Positions 24,807 to 36,563 of a DNA stretch of 64,000 bases are shown one piece after another. A model generated the notes under the pieces. That model saw only the letters and a list, made by a program, of their open reading frames with translations. It made no database searches and was not told the origin of the DNA. This DNA comes from Hyalella azteca (taxonomy: Eukaryota > Arthropoda > Malacostraca > Amphipoda > Hyalellidae). Numbering within the stretch: the first letter of the stretch is position 1; the number at the start of each line of letters is the position of its first letter. Position numbers and translations under genes: made by a program. Where the stretch lies: contig NW_025936416.1 of assembly GCF_000764305.2 (NCBI RefSeq), positions 186,001-250,000 of the forward strand. Direction: 5' to 3'.

Positions 24807-24963
24807 TTTAGCGCATTTTCTCATTTATGAAAAAATGCACTATTGTGCTCGCCATGTCCGTCTGTCTGTCCGTCTGTCCGTCCGTCCGTGACCTCAAGTT
24901 TTCGTCAACGAGAAAATGCGCTCTCTGTCACTCACTGCAGTGAGTACTGAGTTATATTTTTTT
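24807..24963 (+). mobile_element. Family A repeat, copy 2
   Basis: Nearly complete copy: AGCGCATTTTCTCATTTATG at the left, a short CCGT/CTGT core, GTCAACGAGAAAATGCGCT, CACTCACTGCAGTGAGTACT and a terminal T-run. Confidence 0.85.
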
Positions 24964-25119
24964 CATTAATAAAGTTCCTCTTTGTTTACAGCCTTCACAG
25001 CCTTAGAAGCCACAGGCTTGATTAGTCGATCATCCGAAACCAAATCTGCCGAAGGCTTCACTTAATTCAGTATTTAAGAAGTGAATATCTGAATAGTCAA
25101 GCATATATAAAAATAATAT

Positions 25120-25438
25120 GCGTTTAAAAATTACTTTTTATGTATACAACACTTCTGAAGACTTCTATCTCCGATGTTACACATGTACAATGAATTTCTT
25201 ATTTTATTTGCAAATATTAAAAAAATTATTTTTTACTTTTTAATATAAAAGAAAATAATTTTTTTTATTTTTCAAAACTATTCATTACGTAAATCGATTC
25301 ATGCATTGTCTCCGATTTTACGCAAGTGTGCACAATTTCAGGTCGATTGGACAGGTAGAAAGTGCATGTGTTAGACATCGATTTTAAGATTTGTAGCAGA
25401 CAAACAACAAGAAACGAATGTAAAGAGAAGTGTTGTAA
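25120..25438. mobile_element. Family D repeat, copy 2
   Basis: Matches 3870-4173 over its full length and ends at the same bases (GCGTTTAAAAATT to GTGTTGTAA). No Penelope-like coding sequence borders this copy, which supports family D being a separate mobile unit. Weak AATAAT/TAATAA similarity at the borders is not a firm target duplication. Confidence 0.75.
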
Positions 25439-26339
25439 TAATAAGGACCTTATCAAAAGAATTATGTCAATAATCAGATCAGAAAATATGTACAAAAAGA
25501 GTTTCGTATTAATAAATTGCCAAATAAATAACCATATTATCGACCCAACTTAATCCAGACATAAGTCGTCAGATATTCATTTATATGTTAAAAAAATTTA
25601 CATTGACGTAAACTGAAAGCTCATACATAGACTCAATAAAAATTCTTTGGCCCATTTTCGAGTATCCTAATCGGCAGCTGTTTAAAGCAATTTAGCTTTG
25701 CGGATAGAATACCTGAGATTCTCAGCATTAAGTTTGTCCGTAAATTGGCCCTCGGTCGCACAGAAGTGCTTCCAACGACACAAGAGTTCGCTTGGTTCGT
25801 AAATTAAACGTTTAACTGCCCAAACCTTACTTTTTCTGGTGGTAAACTCTTATTTGTGGTAAATTTCCACAAATAGTTTGAGAGTGAGCAGTGTTCTACT
25901 AGAATAATTAGAGGGAGAATGAAAAAAATTTGAACAAGGGTAATGATAACTTCATTGCTTCACTGATTACAGCGTACATTTTTTTCTTATATATACCAAT
26001 AAGAAAAAATTGTTACATTTTTTCTGCAACACGCAGCAGTTTGATCAATGCAGCAATGCTTGGCAATTTTCTCTTCGAAGACCACTTTATAAATTGATAG
26101 CATTGTATTCGCATGTAAATATCTTGATTGCTCCTAGAAGCAATGTTAACTAAATAATCAGTAAATTACCGAATCACATAATTCTTCTAAGTTTTCTAGT
26201 GAACGTTATTATAAAATTTTCTCCATGATAAATGATGAGCGGTATATATATTCACTGAACCTGCCGTGTGAGCATTAATCGTATTACAAAAAAGGAGTAC
26301 AGACTCAATCAATAACCGTGCCGCGGCCAGAGTACAGAC
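25439..26339. other. Non-coding stretch
   Basis: No supported feature. GAGTACAGACTC occurs twice near 26295-26342, just before the retrotransposon fragment. Confidence 0.55.
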
Positions 26340-26660
26340 TCTTCGTGAGGTATCACTGTTCGTGGTAGGACCGAGGCTGTTTTAAGGCATTACCAAAGGT
26401 CAGCAGAGGAGGGGAGTTCACCCTTGCGACTTTCAGGAGACAACTGGATAATTTTCTGAAGGCGATCCCGCATTGGAAAACTACCCTCAGCAAGTGACAA
26501 GCAACAGCATCTTGGCAAGTGACAAGCAACAGCATCATTGACCCAAAGGAGGGCAAATATACGGAACACGTCCAACGTTACATCCGGGACCCAAGGGCGG
26601 GGTGACCGGCCAAGCGACGACTCGGAGACGGAGGACGACGAAGGCGGCGCATCAGCGTGA
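26340..26660 (+). pseudogene. Non-LTR retrotransposon RT C-terminal fragment
   Basis: Resembles the C-terminal end of a LINE-type reverse transcriptase. The first frame gives LREVSLFVVGPRLF (to 26382). After a 1-base frame shift the next gives ALPKVSRGGEFTLATF and RRQLDNFLKAIPHW (26387-26476). This is the familiar pattern of a GP-LFN-LP motif, then an F-R-LD-FL helix and an IP motif just before the protein ends. A stop follows at 26495. A 21-bp direct duplication (26491-26511 and 26516-26536) breaks the frame again, and another frame then runs through DDSETEDDEGGASA to TGA at 26658. GC content is well above that of the flanks. The clade (CR1, jockey or RTE-like) is not resolved. The upstream catalytic domain is missing, so it is a 5'-truncated dead copy. 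Confidence 0.75.
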
Positions 26661-27537
26661 CCGGGAACTAGGAAGTCCGGAACTCATCGCATAAGGTTAT
26701 AGGGTCACATTAACAACTGCATATTTTGCCCTTTTTTCTATAGTTTAGTAATTTTTACGAGCAAGGTAGTATTGCATACATCATCTTTGTCGCAATATTT
26801 TCAGGAGGATTTTTGAACTAAACCTAACTTAAAATATAAAATTACTAGAAATTTGATTATTTCATATTCTTTCAATATAATATGACACAGCCTACTTTTT
26901 GTCTTTATTGATAGTTCTACATCATTGTCTTTTGTGCACTGAAAAGCCCAGATTTGCCAGTGGATATTTTATCAGCCCTGAACTGCTCTGCTGCGGCTCG
27001 GAGTACACCCAAATTTTTCCGGAGAGAAATTTCGGGACTTCAATGAAATTTAGGAAGAGTTTCATGAGTAAATAATAAAAATGACTGAGGGATATCGCAG
27101 AAATTTGAATGATGAAATTAAAATTTATTTCCTCAAAGAAATTCATATTAGTATGGGTTACACGACTCTAATTCATAAGTCATGTCCCAGTATGGGACGA
27201 GAGTCTACCAGCCCCCTCTTGTTTCAGTAACTATTTCATTTTCAATCATAATTTAAATGCGCAAAAAACACCATGTCCTCCAATTCTGTATACCACTTAA
27301 CAAAAAGAAAGGCGACATAATCTCATTCATATTAAGTTCATGACTAACCATTATTTTCATCAATTCTGACCAATTTGGTTCTCCCCATGCAGTAATATTA
27401 TGTGATGTCGAAAAATTTATTAGTAATTTTCATCTTCATTCACGATCAGGTTACTGCAATGACTCGGGAAATTTGCTCATTTAATAAACATTGAAATTAA
27501 TTGTTATGTACTATCGAATTGGTTATACACTTGATAT
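26661..27537. other. Non-coding stretch between two retroelement remnants
   Basis: The first part may be 3' UTR of the LINE fragment, but no poly-A tail or target duplication was found. No other feature. Confidence 0.5.
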
Positions 27538-27926
27538 TGTAGCGGGCCAGCCTTGGCCGCGCTTAAAACGCTGTTAGTTTTATTCAGCCGCCGCACCTCT
27601 CTGACAAAGACTGAGGAGAAAAAGTGCGAGTAGTTGGTGTTCTCGAGAAGCAGCTGATTAGGAGTAGGCAGCCGACTTCTGCCCGAGCCACTACACTTTG
27701 TAATGTCTGTAAATGTCTGTGTCTAATTGTCTGTATAATGTCCGTACTTGTGAACTTGATGAATTAAGTTTGTAGTCCTATGTGGCTGCGAGTTCTCCGT
27801 GAAATGTAAATATACCTTGTGTCCTTTGAAGCTTCGCTGAGCCACTTTGATTAATCCTCGTACGCGAGGGCCCGTAGGCAGAGACCCAGTAACGTCGTGT
27901 ATGGAGCGTATAGTTCTCCCGCTACA
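27538..27926. mobile_element. Solo LTR of an LTR retrotransposon, 389 bp
   Basis: Begins TGTAGCGGG and ends CCCGCTACA, a perfect 9-bp terminal inverted repeat with the canonical TG...CA ends. It is flanked on both sides by ATAT (27534-27537 and 27927-27930), a 4-bp target duplication typical of many Ty3/gypsy elements. It is GC-richer than its flanks, with no coding sequence or second LTR nearby, so it is probably the product of LTR-LTR recombination. The strand of the parent element is not certain. Confidence 0.85.
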
Positions 27927-27930
27927 ATAT

Positions 27931-29971
27931 GTTGACTCTTTATGTGTGCCTTTTCCTGTCTATACTCATATCAATCAGAAAAAATTCTCTTATTTACATA
28001 CGTACGAAACATACCTTTAGTCTATTATAAAATACTCAGTTTTCAAATCAACACATATATACCTCCAATTGGCATTGATGAGCACTAACATAAAACGAAA
28101 CTTATTTTATCCCAATAGATCTCTCCCACGGCAGTGAACGCTTTAGATATACTTAAATGTTAACGGTAAATTTATGCATCGAAATAGCTCGACTATCGAA
28201 ATTTTCAATGTTCTGAAAGAATTTCATCTGCCAATCAAGTTATAGCACACAAAGACCAAGCACAAGCCAGGCGCAGAAAATGAAAGCACTTGCCTATTTT
28301 CTTCCGCCCATTTTTTTTTTCTTAAATTTTTTAAAGTTTAATGGTTTTACTCCTATTATTACGAACCCTTAGTTGAATTTATTGAGTCTTATGGGCACCG
28401 TTATAAGATACAATAATTACAAGCTCACCATGGCATCATATTGAGCCTAAGGCCGCAGAACCTGCAGTGATTTACTTAATTTGGCACCTCCATCTGTACA
28501 TTATAGGTGCCCATGCAAGTATGCATGACAAAAATTTGCTTTAGTATTCGAAATTAAACGAATATTCATCGTCCATAGGTTAGAGATAACTAGTGACTGA
28601 TGTTTCGACGAAGAAATACGATACATCAGAACATTTTTGATCGAATCGTGAAACACCGTACTATGTATAGTTCTATTTCAAAAATCGGCCACTAAATCAG
28701 GCATAATCTTGCAAGGAGCTATTTATTGAAAGGTACGCGTGGAATCAAGTGCGAGAAAATAAAATACTTATTTAAAAAGGTATTTCTTCAATACTTTTTT
28801 GAGCGGCAAAAATTGCAACTGGCACGCACTTCAGTGGGAAAAGTTGTATATCACGTCTATCGCATTGTCGATAATACTGATAGTACTAAATATTTGAACA
28901 TAATTTTGAGATCCTTTAATTCTCGCTGAAATATATAAAATTGAAAACCACTGAAGCAAACTTAGGATATTAATTCAACGATGAAACCGTGGTTCTCATA
29001 ACATATTCCTATAGTTACATGCATGCTAAAAAAAATATTCGAACGAATGTTGAAAGAAAAGTTTGATTTAATTAAGTGTCATTTTGGCACTGAAAGAGAC
29101 TGAATTGGTGTTAGCTCAAATTAAATATGATTTTTTTGGTGTTTTTCACCAAAAATTTTCAAAATTTTCAATTAGCACTCACTAGTTTGGGATGATTCAA
29201 TCAAATAGAAATTTGTGATTGATCCGAATTTGGAAGCTGTGGCATATTGGGCGACTTATCCCTGATATGGATTTTATTGTAAGCCCCTTAAACGCGCCAC
29301 GTATTAAAATATATAAGAAGCTTTGAATTTAAATCTTTTATACCTTTATGATTGCAAGGGTCAATTGCAACCCTCATAGACATGGAAGTTTATGAGAGGC
29401 TTGCCTTATTTAAATTATTTCTATTGACGAACTGAATCGCAGTGAGATGAAGACTTGCGTTCACCAGCACAGCTTCTTTGTCAGCTTGATCATGTGGTCG
29501 ATTGCACGACTTATATATTCGAGATTAAAAGTCATGCGATAATTTTTTTTTGTATGGTAAAATAAATGAATAAACCTCAAGGTTTTAAAATACGAATAGG
29601 TAAGAAATGCAATTTATGGGCGCGTTCTGACGTTTTTACTATTGCGTCTCGGTCACAAATAATCCTGCTTTAAGTCATTGCGAGGAAATTTTTGAAATAA
29701 AAATACGATAATTTTAAACATTCAATTATAGCGAAAACCCATATTACTTTCAATTCAACAGGTTTTGAAAGGAAGATTCTATCCTATTGCTTCTTTTTAA
29801 CGGAGATGTGCTTAATTTAACATACAGAATCTTTGTGGATAGGAGCTTTTTAAGACATCATTGTATAAAATTATAGAGTGATCGCTTTACAAACAAATCG
29901 GATCATTTTTTGGCGACATTTAATTTCTGTAGACATTTAATTTATCTTAATTTAGAAGATGTTATTGTTCA
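27931..29971. other. AT-rich non-coding stretch
   Basis: No supported gene or repeat. The plus-strand frame 28726-28929 is not recognisable. Confidence 0.55.
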
Positions 29972-30867
29972 GTCGGTCTGTTTCTCGCTTGTTATTGTCT
30001 TCTGAGGGAACAATACTAAAAATCGTGTTATTAATTGAAATGCAGAACATATGTTTGCATCTCATTAAGATAGTAAATCTTCCTTCCAGACTATATAATT
30101 ATACATAATTAATTGGAACGCTGTCAATATTAATTGATTTCAAACATGCAGCAGTAATGAGCATTAAAACATAATTTGCATTTATTCGCCAGAAATAATG
30201 GGAAAAGAAACTTTAGTTTAACATGCATGCATGGAATCGGCATTCAACAATCACTAGCTTATCTTTAAGGAGCGAAATGAATATCTTTTACGTATTATTC
30301 CAATTCTAGCATTATGGCGAGCTCTAAGTTGCTCCATGAAATAATTAAAAGACAATTATTCAAAACTTCTTCGGCGAGCCAGGAAGTTTATGAGCAGCCG
30401 AATTAGACGTTGTTGCGGGAAAAATATGTTACTCGGAATCGGTTCTGGGATTACCTAAAAACAATTTAATGATTATATGATATTCAGAGATCGAATAGGA
30501 AATTTATTTTTTTATTTTTTTTTTGTGCTTTTTTATATTTAAGTTTTAATATGGGAAAGATTTCTGAGCCACGACACATATGTTATAAAAATACATAGGT
30601 TGACTATCATCAATATAAGTGTATTTCCCTCTATCTAATTTTTATACTTCAAATTAATAAATATTTGTGTCTATTATCTCGTGAATATGTCTATGTTTCT
30701 CTATCTCTAAATCTTCTATCTTTTATAATTAAAGACAAAGACATGAGGAAAAATGAATTTCAAATCATTGAAATTCATTCATGAAACACATCCATTATTT
30801 GCTGAATATTCTTTAATTCCAATAAAAATCACTAAACCGTCGCCACTACGGAACAAGATGCTTTGAA

Positions 30868-30904
30868 TTCTGCTCTACAGTATTTATAATACTGTAGAGC
30901 AGAA
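30868..30904. other. 37-bp perfect palindrome with 3-nt centre
   Basis: TTCTGCTCTACAGTATT, then TAT, then its exact inverse AATACTGTAGAGCAGAA. It is followed by three further ATACTGTAGA repeats up to 30965. The matching position in the second copy of the block (about 49535-49590) lacks it, so this is an insertion or local expansion on one copy only. Confidence 0.9.
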
Positions 30905-31279
30905 CACACAGTATTTATAATACTGTAGAAAATACGACTGATACTGTAGAGAATACTGTAGAGAATAATATAATATCTCTAATAAGACTTTGTTTCAGGA
31001 AATATCAGGTTTAAAGACCTCGTCTGAATTATGCATAAAAGCTTTATTGTATTCAACTTTCAGTCTCATCTTCACGACTGCTTAAAATTCAAGCTTGTCG
31101 GGCTCCCAATTAGAGTATAGCTTGCAATCGCCGTCTCTTCTTGCGAAACTGTCACTTTACTTATGCAAGCGTTGCTTCACCTCACATACACGGCTATCAG
31201 ATTGAGTTGATCTAAATTCTTGTTACCGATGAACTTCCAGTTTATAAGATCGATGGTCTCTGACAGACTAGCAGCTTGG

Positions 31280-31495
31280 AAAAAAAATATAACTCAGTAC
31301 TCACTGCAGTGAGTGAGTGACAGAGAGCGCATTTTCTCGTCGACGAAAACTTGAGATCACGGACAGACGGACGGACAGACGGACAGACAGACGGACGGAC
31401 AGACGGACAGACGAACAGACAGACAGACAGACGGACGGACGGACATGGCGAGCACTATAGTGCATTTTTCCATAAATGAGAAAATGCGCTAAAAA
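31280..31495 (-). mobile_element. Family A repeat, copy 3
   Basis: Long copy with an extended CGGA/CAGA (reverse of CCGT/CTGT) core of about 100 bp. The order of core units is the same as in copy 4 (50301-50517), as expected for alleles of one insertion. Confidence 0.9.
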
Positions 31496-32970
31496 TGACT
31501 AATCGGAGGCCGAAGCTCGATCAAGTACCTTAGAGAAAAATTTACTGCAAGCCTTCACATTATGTGATTAAAAGAGCAAAGCCCAACTCAGAGGCGCTTG
31601 CGAGGTCAAATTTTTTAAGCTTTTCAATTCTAACAGAAAAAATTACTGAAAAAAGCCTGGTTTGCGGGCCTAATTTAATTAACGTTGGCCACCGGCAGTA
31701 AATTAGAGCCACGGTCACATGACATGAGACCTGGCGACTGACCGAAGCGCCTAGCGCTCGTTAGTTGGGCGCTGATCGATTGATTTTAGTTTAAATTGAA
31801 TAGATTATGTTATCTCATATATTATCGTAATTTGTAGCTTCTGTTGAATGATATGCAGCTGGAACTTAGCACTGTGTTATCATACAAGTTTTTATATTTT
31901 TTTAATTCAGCAAAGGTGGCTAGAAAATTTAATACCAATTTAAATTCCGATCGATATCTGTACTGTGGATCGTGCAAAAGAAATTAATTGCTCACAGCTA
32001 CTCTAAGAAAATATTGATGACACAGTAAAATATATTTGCGATTGAATTTTTCCTGTGCCTGCTTTTTTTAAAGTGGTGCCAAAGCGTTCCGACGTAATTC
32101 GCATATTGCAAATGCTCATTGAAGTTAAATTTGGAAAATGAGAACGAAAAATTATTTCTTCTATTTATTCTTCTTATTAATTTCATACTGAATTATTGCA
32201 TTGTTATATAACATCGGTAAGTGAATTACAAAGACGATACAGTTATGCTTTGATATTCTTGTTCAGGATACTGACTCCAAATTTTGCATTTAATAAAAGC
32301 TTTCAATTTGATTTGATTTTAATCATTTCAAAGATTTTTATTTATGTAATTTTTACTTGTTATTAACTAAAAACAGTAGTGAGTCACATATATTTTGTAA
32401 CAAATTGTCACCACACTTGTAGAGAAATAGATTGATAAAGTAAATACTAGACTGTACTTAGATTGATAAGGTAAATTTAGATTCATAACTGGAAGATTCG
32501 TCTGGCCGGTCTTTCCTCTGTCTCCACATGACCTGCAATTAACAATATTTAGGTAGCTGTCAATATTTAGGGGCACCACAATTAACAATATTTTGATTCA
32601 TAACTGGAAGATTCGTCTGGCCGGTTATTCATTCAACTGTCTCCACCGAACCTGCAATTCAAGCTCAACTATGAGATGCGGTTTGTAAAATGCCCATCAG
32701 TGTCTAACGAACAATTATAACAATATCTACATAAAGTACATTGAAGCATTAGATCGCTATCTTGATTGTAACAACCAAATTGAAAGATTAAATTTGTCCA
32801 CTTTTGCCATCTTTAATCTCAGTGGGGCTCATTACCGAAAATATCACGTCAATTTTTGAAGTATACTAAAACAATTTTTATTTGCATGTTTTTTCGTTTT
32901 GTAAGGGGATGCAATGTTCTCGTAAATATTCGATTAGTATTTATCATTTAGGTTTTTAGTTACCCGCTGA
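31496..32970. other. Non-coding stretch with one local duplication
   Basis: ATTCATAACTGGAAGATTCGTCTGGCCGGT-like sequence occurs at 32481 and 32596 (115-bp period). No gene recognised. Confidence 0.6.
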
Positions 32971-33120
32971 CGTGACCTCGCTTAGGAATCCGTAATACTT
33001 GTCATTCTGGGCCTATACTTTCAAAAAAAAGTTAAGAGATCGTAACGTGACCTCGCCTAGGAATCCGTAATTCTTGTCATTATGGGCCTATACTTTCAAA
33101 AAAAGTTAAGAGATCGTAAG
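32971..33120. repeat. 75-bp tandem duplication
   Basis: CGTGACCTCGC followed by TAGGAATCCGTAAT begins at 32971 and 33046. Each unit carries one left end (GGCCTATACTTTCAAAA) of the family B element, so the duplication involved the element's edge. Confidence 0.9.
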
Positions 33121-33290
33121 TTCATCAGCCAATCATTGACGGCCTTTCAAGCCACTCTTTTAAAAACAGTTAAGAGATCGTAAGTTCATCAGCCAATCAT
33201 TGACGGCCTTTCAAGCAAAATCCACCAATCATAGACAAGAAAATAGAGCATAAGTACTTACGTTACTTAGCGAGTTTCGAGAGTATAACC
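33010..33290 (+). mobile_element. Family B short transposon (MITE-like), copy 1, internally duplicated
   Basis: Left end GGCCTATACTTTCAAAA; right end GAGTTTCGAGAGTATA, a decayed inverse of it. In between are TTAAGAGATCGTAAGTTCAT, CAGCCAATCATTGACGGCC (twice, 64 bp apart), CCACCAATCATAGACAAG and the palindromic-looking AAGTACTTACG. It is non-coding. Other copies lie at 44314-44523, within 47559-47700, and at 48428-48562. Confidence 0.8.
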
Positions 33291-33656
33291 CCTGTTACTT
33301 GATGCCATCACAGAGGCAATTGGTTATTTAATTGTAAGGTTATCTGTGCCCTGGTGTTTAAGAAATGTTTTCATTGACGTATTACTGAATATTCTTAGTT
33401 ATATAATATTACAAGCTCGTCATGACCTATTAATTCCGCGTGACTACTGCTCGAGATCAATTTCTGAATGAATCAAAATTATACTACATTCAAGCAAGAC
33501 GGCGGGAACCATAAGAATACAACTTGTTGTCATTAAGTGTGAATATTGATGATTCCAAAAAATCATCTCGAAGACATTCAAAAATCTAACAGGCAACTTC
33601 GATGCAGGAGCAATAAACTGCTTGCATTGAAGAAGGACTTGACGCCTGTAGTGCAG

Positions 33657-33915
33657 TATGGGGAGACGCGATAAGGGTTATCAGGTTCAAGTTCATGTAG
33701 CGCCAGGCGGTGCAAGTCGCCGTTTGACCCTAAGACTAATTTGCATTAGTTTCGACGAGCGATTCATCTTGCTCAGCTCCGCCTCATGTCTTGACGCCGT
33801 CGACACCGTAACGTTGAACGGCTCTCGGTTGAAAGGAAGGTCAAAGGTTGAACAAACTAACAGCGTCGCGAGTCGAGCTTCAGCCGCATTCAATACGTAT
33901 GGTTCTGATTCATAG
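33657..33915 (+). pseudogene. Possible serine-protease-like exon lacking the catalytic His
   Basis: An 85-codon frame from an ATG, preceded by a possible splice acceptor (GTGCAG at 33651-33656), in DNA of about 50% GC. It reads GYQVQVHV, then LICISFDERFILLSSASCLD, then VDTVTLNGSRL and KVEQTNSVAS. This resembles the first part of the chymotrypsin fold: the start strand (YQVQV), the Cys42-Cys58 loop with I-S-x-x-F-I-L, the short helix after Cys58, and the V-x-L-G and E-Q strands. The two Cys are 15 apart (usually 16). The residue before the second Cys, normally the catalytic His of A-A-H-C, is Ser. No Asp or Ser catalytic exon was found nearby. It may be a protease homologue exon, a decayed copy or a coincidence. 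The minus-strand frame over the same bases is not recognisable. Confidence 0.35.
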
Positions 33916-36563
33916 CTGCGAGTTTTATCTCTCTGATAGATCGTGGACTCATAAAATAGTTGACGTATAGAATCATGAAACCTGAAGCTCAGTTGAATAA
34001 AAAACACGAAGGTCTGAGCTCAAAAATGGGAGCAAAAGCTCTTTATTTTTCAATATCGGTCAAGTTCGAATAAATCTGTGTTTAAGGGTAATAAATTAAT
34101 TAGTATGTGGAGGTATTATTTTCTGCATTTAATTCACGCGCACAATATTATGAAGACGACTTCCTTAAAACCAGTTGTTTAGCTTAGATTTGCAAAATAT
34201 TCATACTTGGATTGTTGGAAGTTACGAAAAACTTTGGGAAATTAAATTGCTGCAAATACATCAACGAGAACTTTAAAACAATGTATAATAATTATTATAT
34301 ACTGCAATGCAATAACAGGATAAACTGTTACAGAATGTCACTAAAGTTTAACTACACAAAAATATTAATAAAATACTGTTTAATACTGAAGACAACTGAG
34401 AACAACATATGTCACTATTAGGTAACAAAAATTATATAAAAAAATTAAACACAATACCGTGTAAGATAAGTGATAATAAATTTGGTGTTTCACTCAAAAT
34501 TGCTGCATTTATTCCGAGTTATTCCATCAACAGATTGAAATAGTGACCCAATCAAATGCTGCACCGCTTCTTTCAATTTCGAAGCAAAGCTTGTGCAAGT
34601 TGAAACGGACGCTTCTTTAATAATTTTCTGGTGTGGGATTGCTGGATAAAGAGACGTTCAAATGACGTTGCAAAGCTGTGTTTATCATAACTGTCCTATC
34701 GATGTATTTTCGAAGCTGAATTTCGTATGTATCAAGTGAAGTTAGATTAGATTTTTGTGTGCCTGCCTAACTCATGAAGTAGAGGATTATTGAGGTAGAG
34801 GTGTTGTAGAGGTAGAGGAATATTGTTATATACATAATTGACCGTTAGTATTGACCGCAAAAGTTATTAATAAACGTGAAAAAAACGTTTCCCTGCGTTA
34901 TGAGTATTAGAATATTACTTTGTTTAAAATAATGAAATTGCCTTGTTAATATCACCATTTTTATCATGGAAGTATAAGTTTTATTAGGATATCAGTCGCA
35001 ACTACGTAATTAAGTATAAGGACAGCTAGCTGTCCGACCTTGGTCCGAGTTTTTTAACATAGTTTTAGGCAAAACACATCAGTGATATTTTCAGACCAAT
35101 TACCAATTTTCTATAAGGAATAAAGCTTCCTAGCGCAGAAATTAGAAACAGAGCATCTCGTTAATAACGCTTGGTCGACCATAATTTGCAACCATTCGTA
35201 ATTTTCGGCCTTGGCTTGAATGCAAGAAACTTGTTACTAGCGGCAGGAGACAGACAACCTTCACAATGGTAATTACGAACAAATTTCTTTGAGAAGGAAC
35301 ATTTCCCTGCTTTGGCTGAAACATAAGACAACCCCATCACTAAAACTTTAATCTCAATGTTCCAAAGAACTCAAGATTTCAAACAGAACACCAGTTAGAA
35401 ATAGAATATAATTTTTGGTAGCGAATTACTTTGGCTGTGTCCTTGAGGAAAATTGAACATTCAATTAACAGTTCCAACCGCTATGAATTTTTTACATCTG
35501 ATGAAAAGGTTCGGTAAAATGAAGGACTTTTGAATTAATGTGGGTAACTTAAATGAGAGGTTATAAGTACGCTGAATTATGCCTTCATATATTCATGAAA
35601 AAATAAGTCTATGAAAACCATAGGGTTTCTTCAACGATCGAGCAAATCGTTTTATCTTAGATTTTGAGTGATTTTTGCACTATCGGTATGGATGATTTTG
35701 TTTTTTCGTGTGTTTTTATGTGTTTTTTATGTGTATTTTTCATGTGCCTTAGCAGCTTAAAGCAGTTGATAAATGATAAATTAAATTGTTAGCTACAACT
35801 AATATTTTATTTCGTTAAAGGCTAACAACTATCCGGTATAATGCTGGGTCGTTTCCAAGTAATTAAAAAAACTAAAGACCATCCGAAGGTATTTATTAGA
35901 GTCTTCATTCGAGTTGTTCGCAAACAATCGATGTTCAATATATATATCAATCGATATATATCATCAGTCCAAATCTACGCCGGATAGCTATCACATTATA
36001 AAGAAATTTTGTAAAGCCAACTTAAATCAAGTTCTATATCACAGACCTTAAAAATCGACCAAGACTGTTTCAAATTTTGAAATGAAGGCCTTCAATTCAT
36101 AACAAGTACTTGGTCCATTTTAATGACAGCTGATAGTTTCTTTCGCAGTAACTATAACAGCACAGTTTCTTTCGCAGTAACTGATGACGATATGTTGATC
36201 GTAAATGCTTTGAATTGTCTGATTTTCATCGCCCTGAAATTGAAATACTTTGAAGCAACTCCCGTTTGCATTGATAAAGTATACTTTCTACGCTCGATAA
36301 TTTTATTACATTAATGGGTTATTCATAGAGCCCAGACCCGTCAATAAATTTCACTTCATGATTCATACAGCAGTTTTTCGTTCGAAAACAACATACGATC
36401 ATTTTAAATGTAAAGAATTTGCCCAGCCTCCCAATTGTATTGCTATATTTCACTGACAACTTGTGAATCACAACTCAGCGTTTGAGACAAATCACTACGA
36501 AATATATGCAGACTTCACTTGGGAGGCTCAAGGTCTTAAAATCACTTCATCAAGTTTGGAGTT
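33916..36563. other. AT-rich stretch, no supported gene
   Basis: A minus-strand frame at 35142-35324 starts with a true ATG and contains a hydrophobic run (LFVITIVKVVCLLPLVTSF). A splice-acceptor-like TTTCAG overlaps its first codons. It is unassigned and may be chance. A short A/T palindrome (about 35938-35962) is also present. Confidence 0.5.

Larger units (their letters stand above)
29972..31501. repeat. Block B, copy 1 (partner at 47810-50517)
   Basis: Matches the later block in the same orientation over long near-identical stretches: the start GTCGGTCTG or GTCGGGCTG with TTTCTCG, 30230-30490 with 47970-48240, 30600-30840 with 49310-49540, 31040-31280 with 49640-49890, and both ending in a family A copy. 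The later copy has an extra ~985 bp (about 48325-49310) and ~400 bp (49896-50300). These look like two haplotypes or an old duplication. Confidence 0.85.

Noticed and set aside
33693..34007. 104-codon minus-strand frame opposite the protease-like frame
   Set aside because: No recognisable motif; it is probably the shadow of the GC-rich plus-strand frame.
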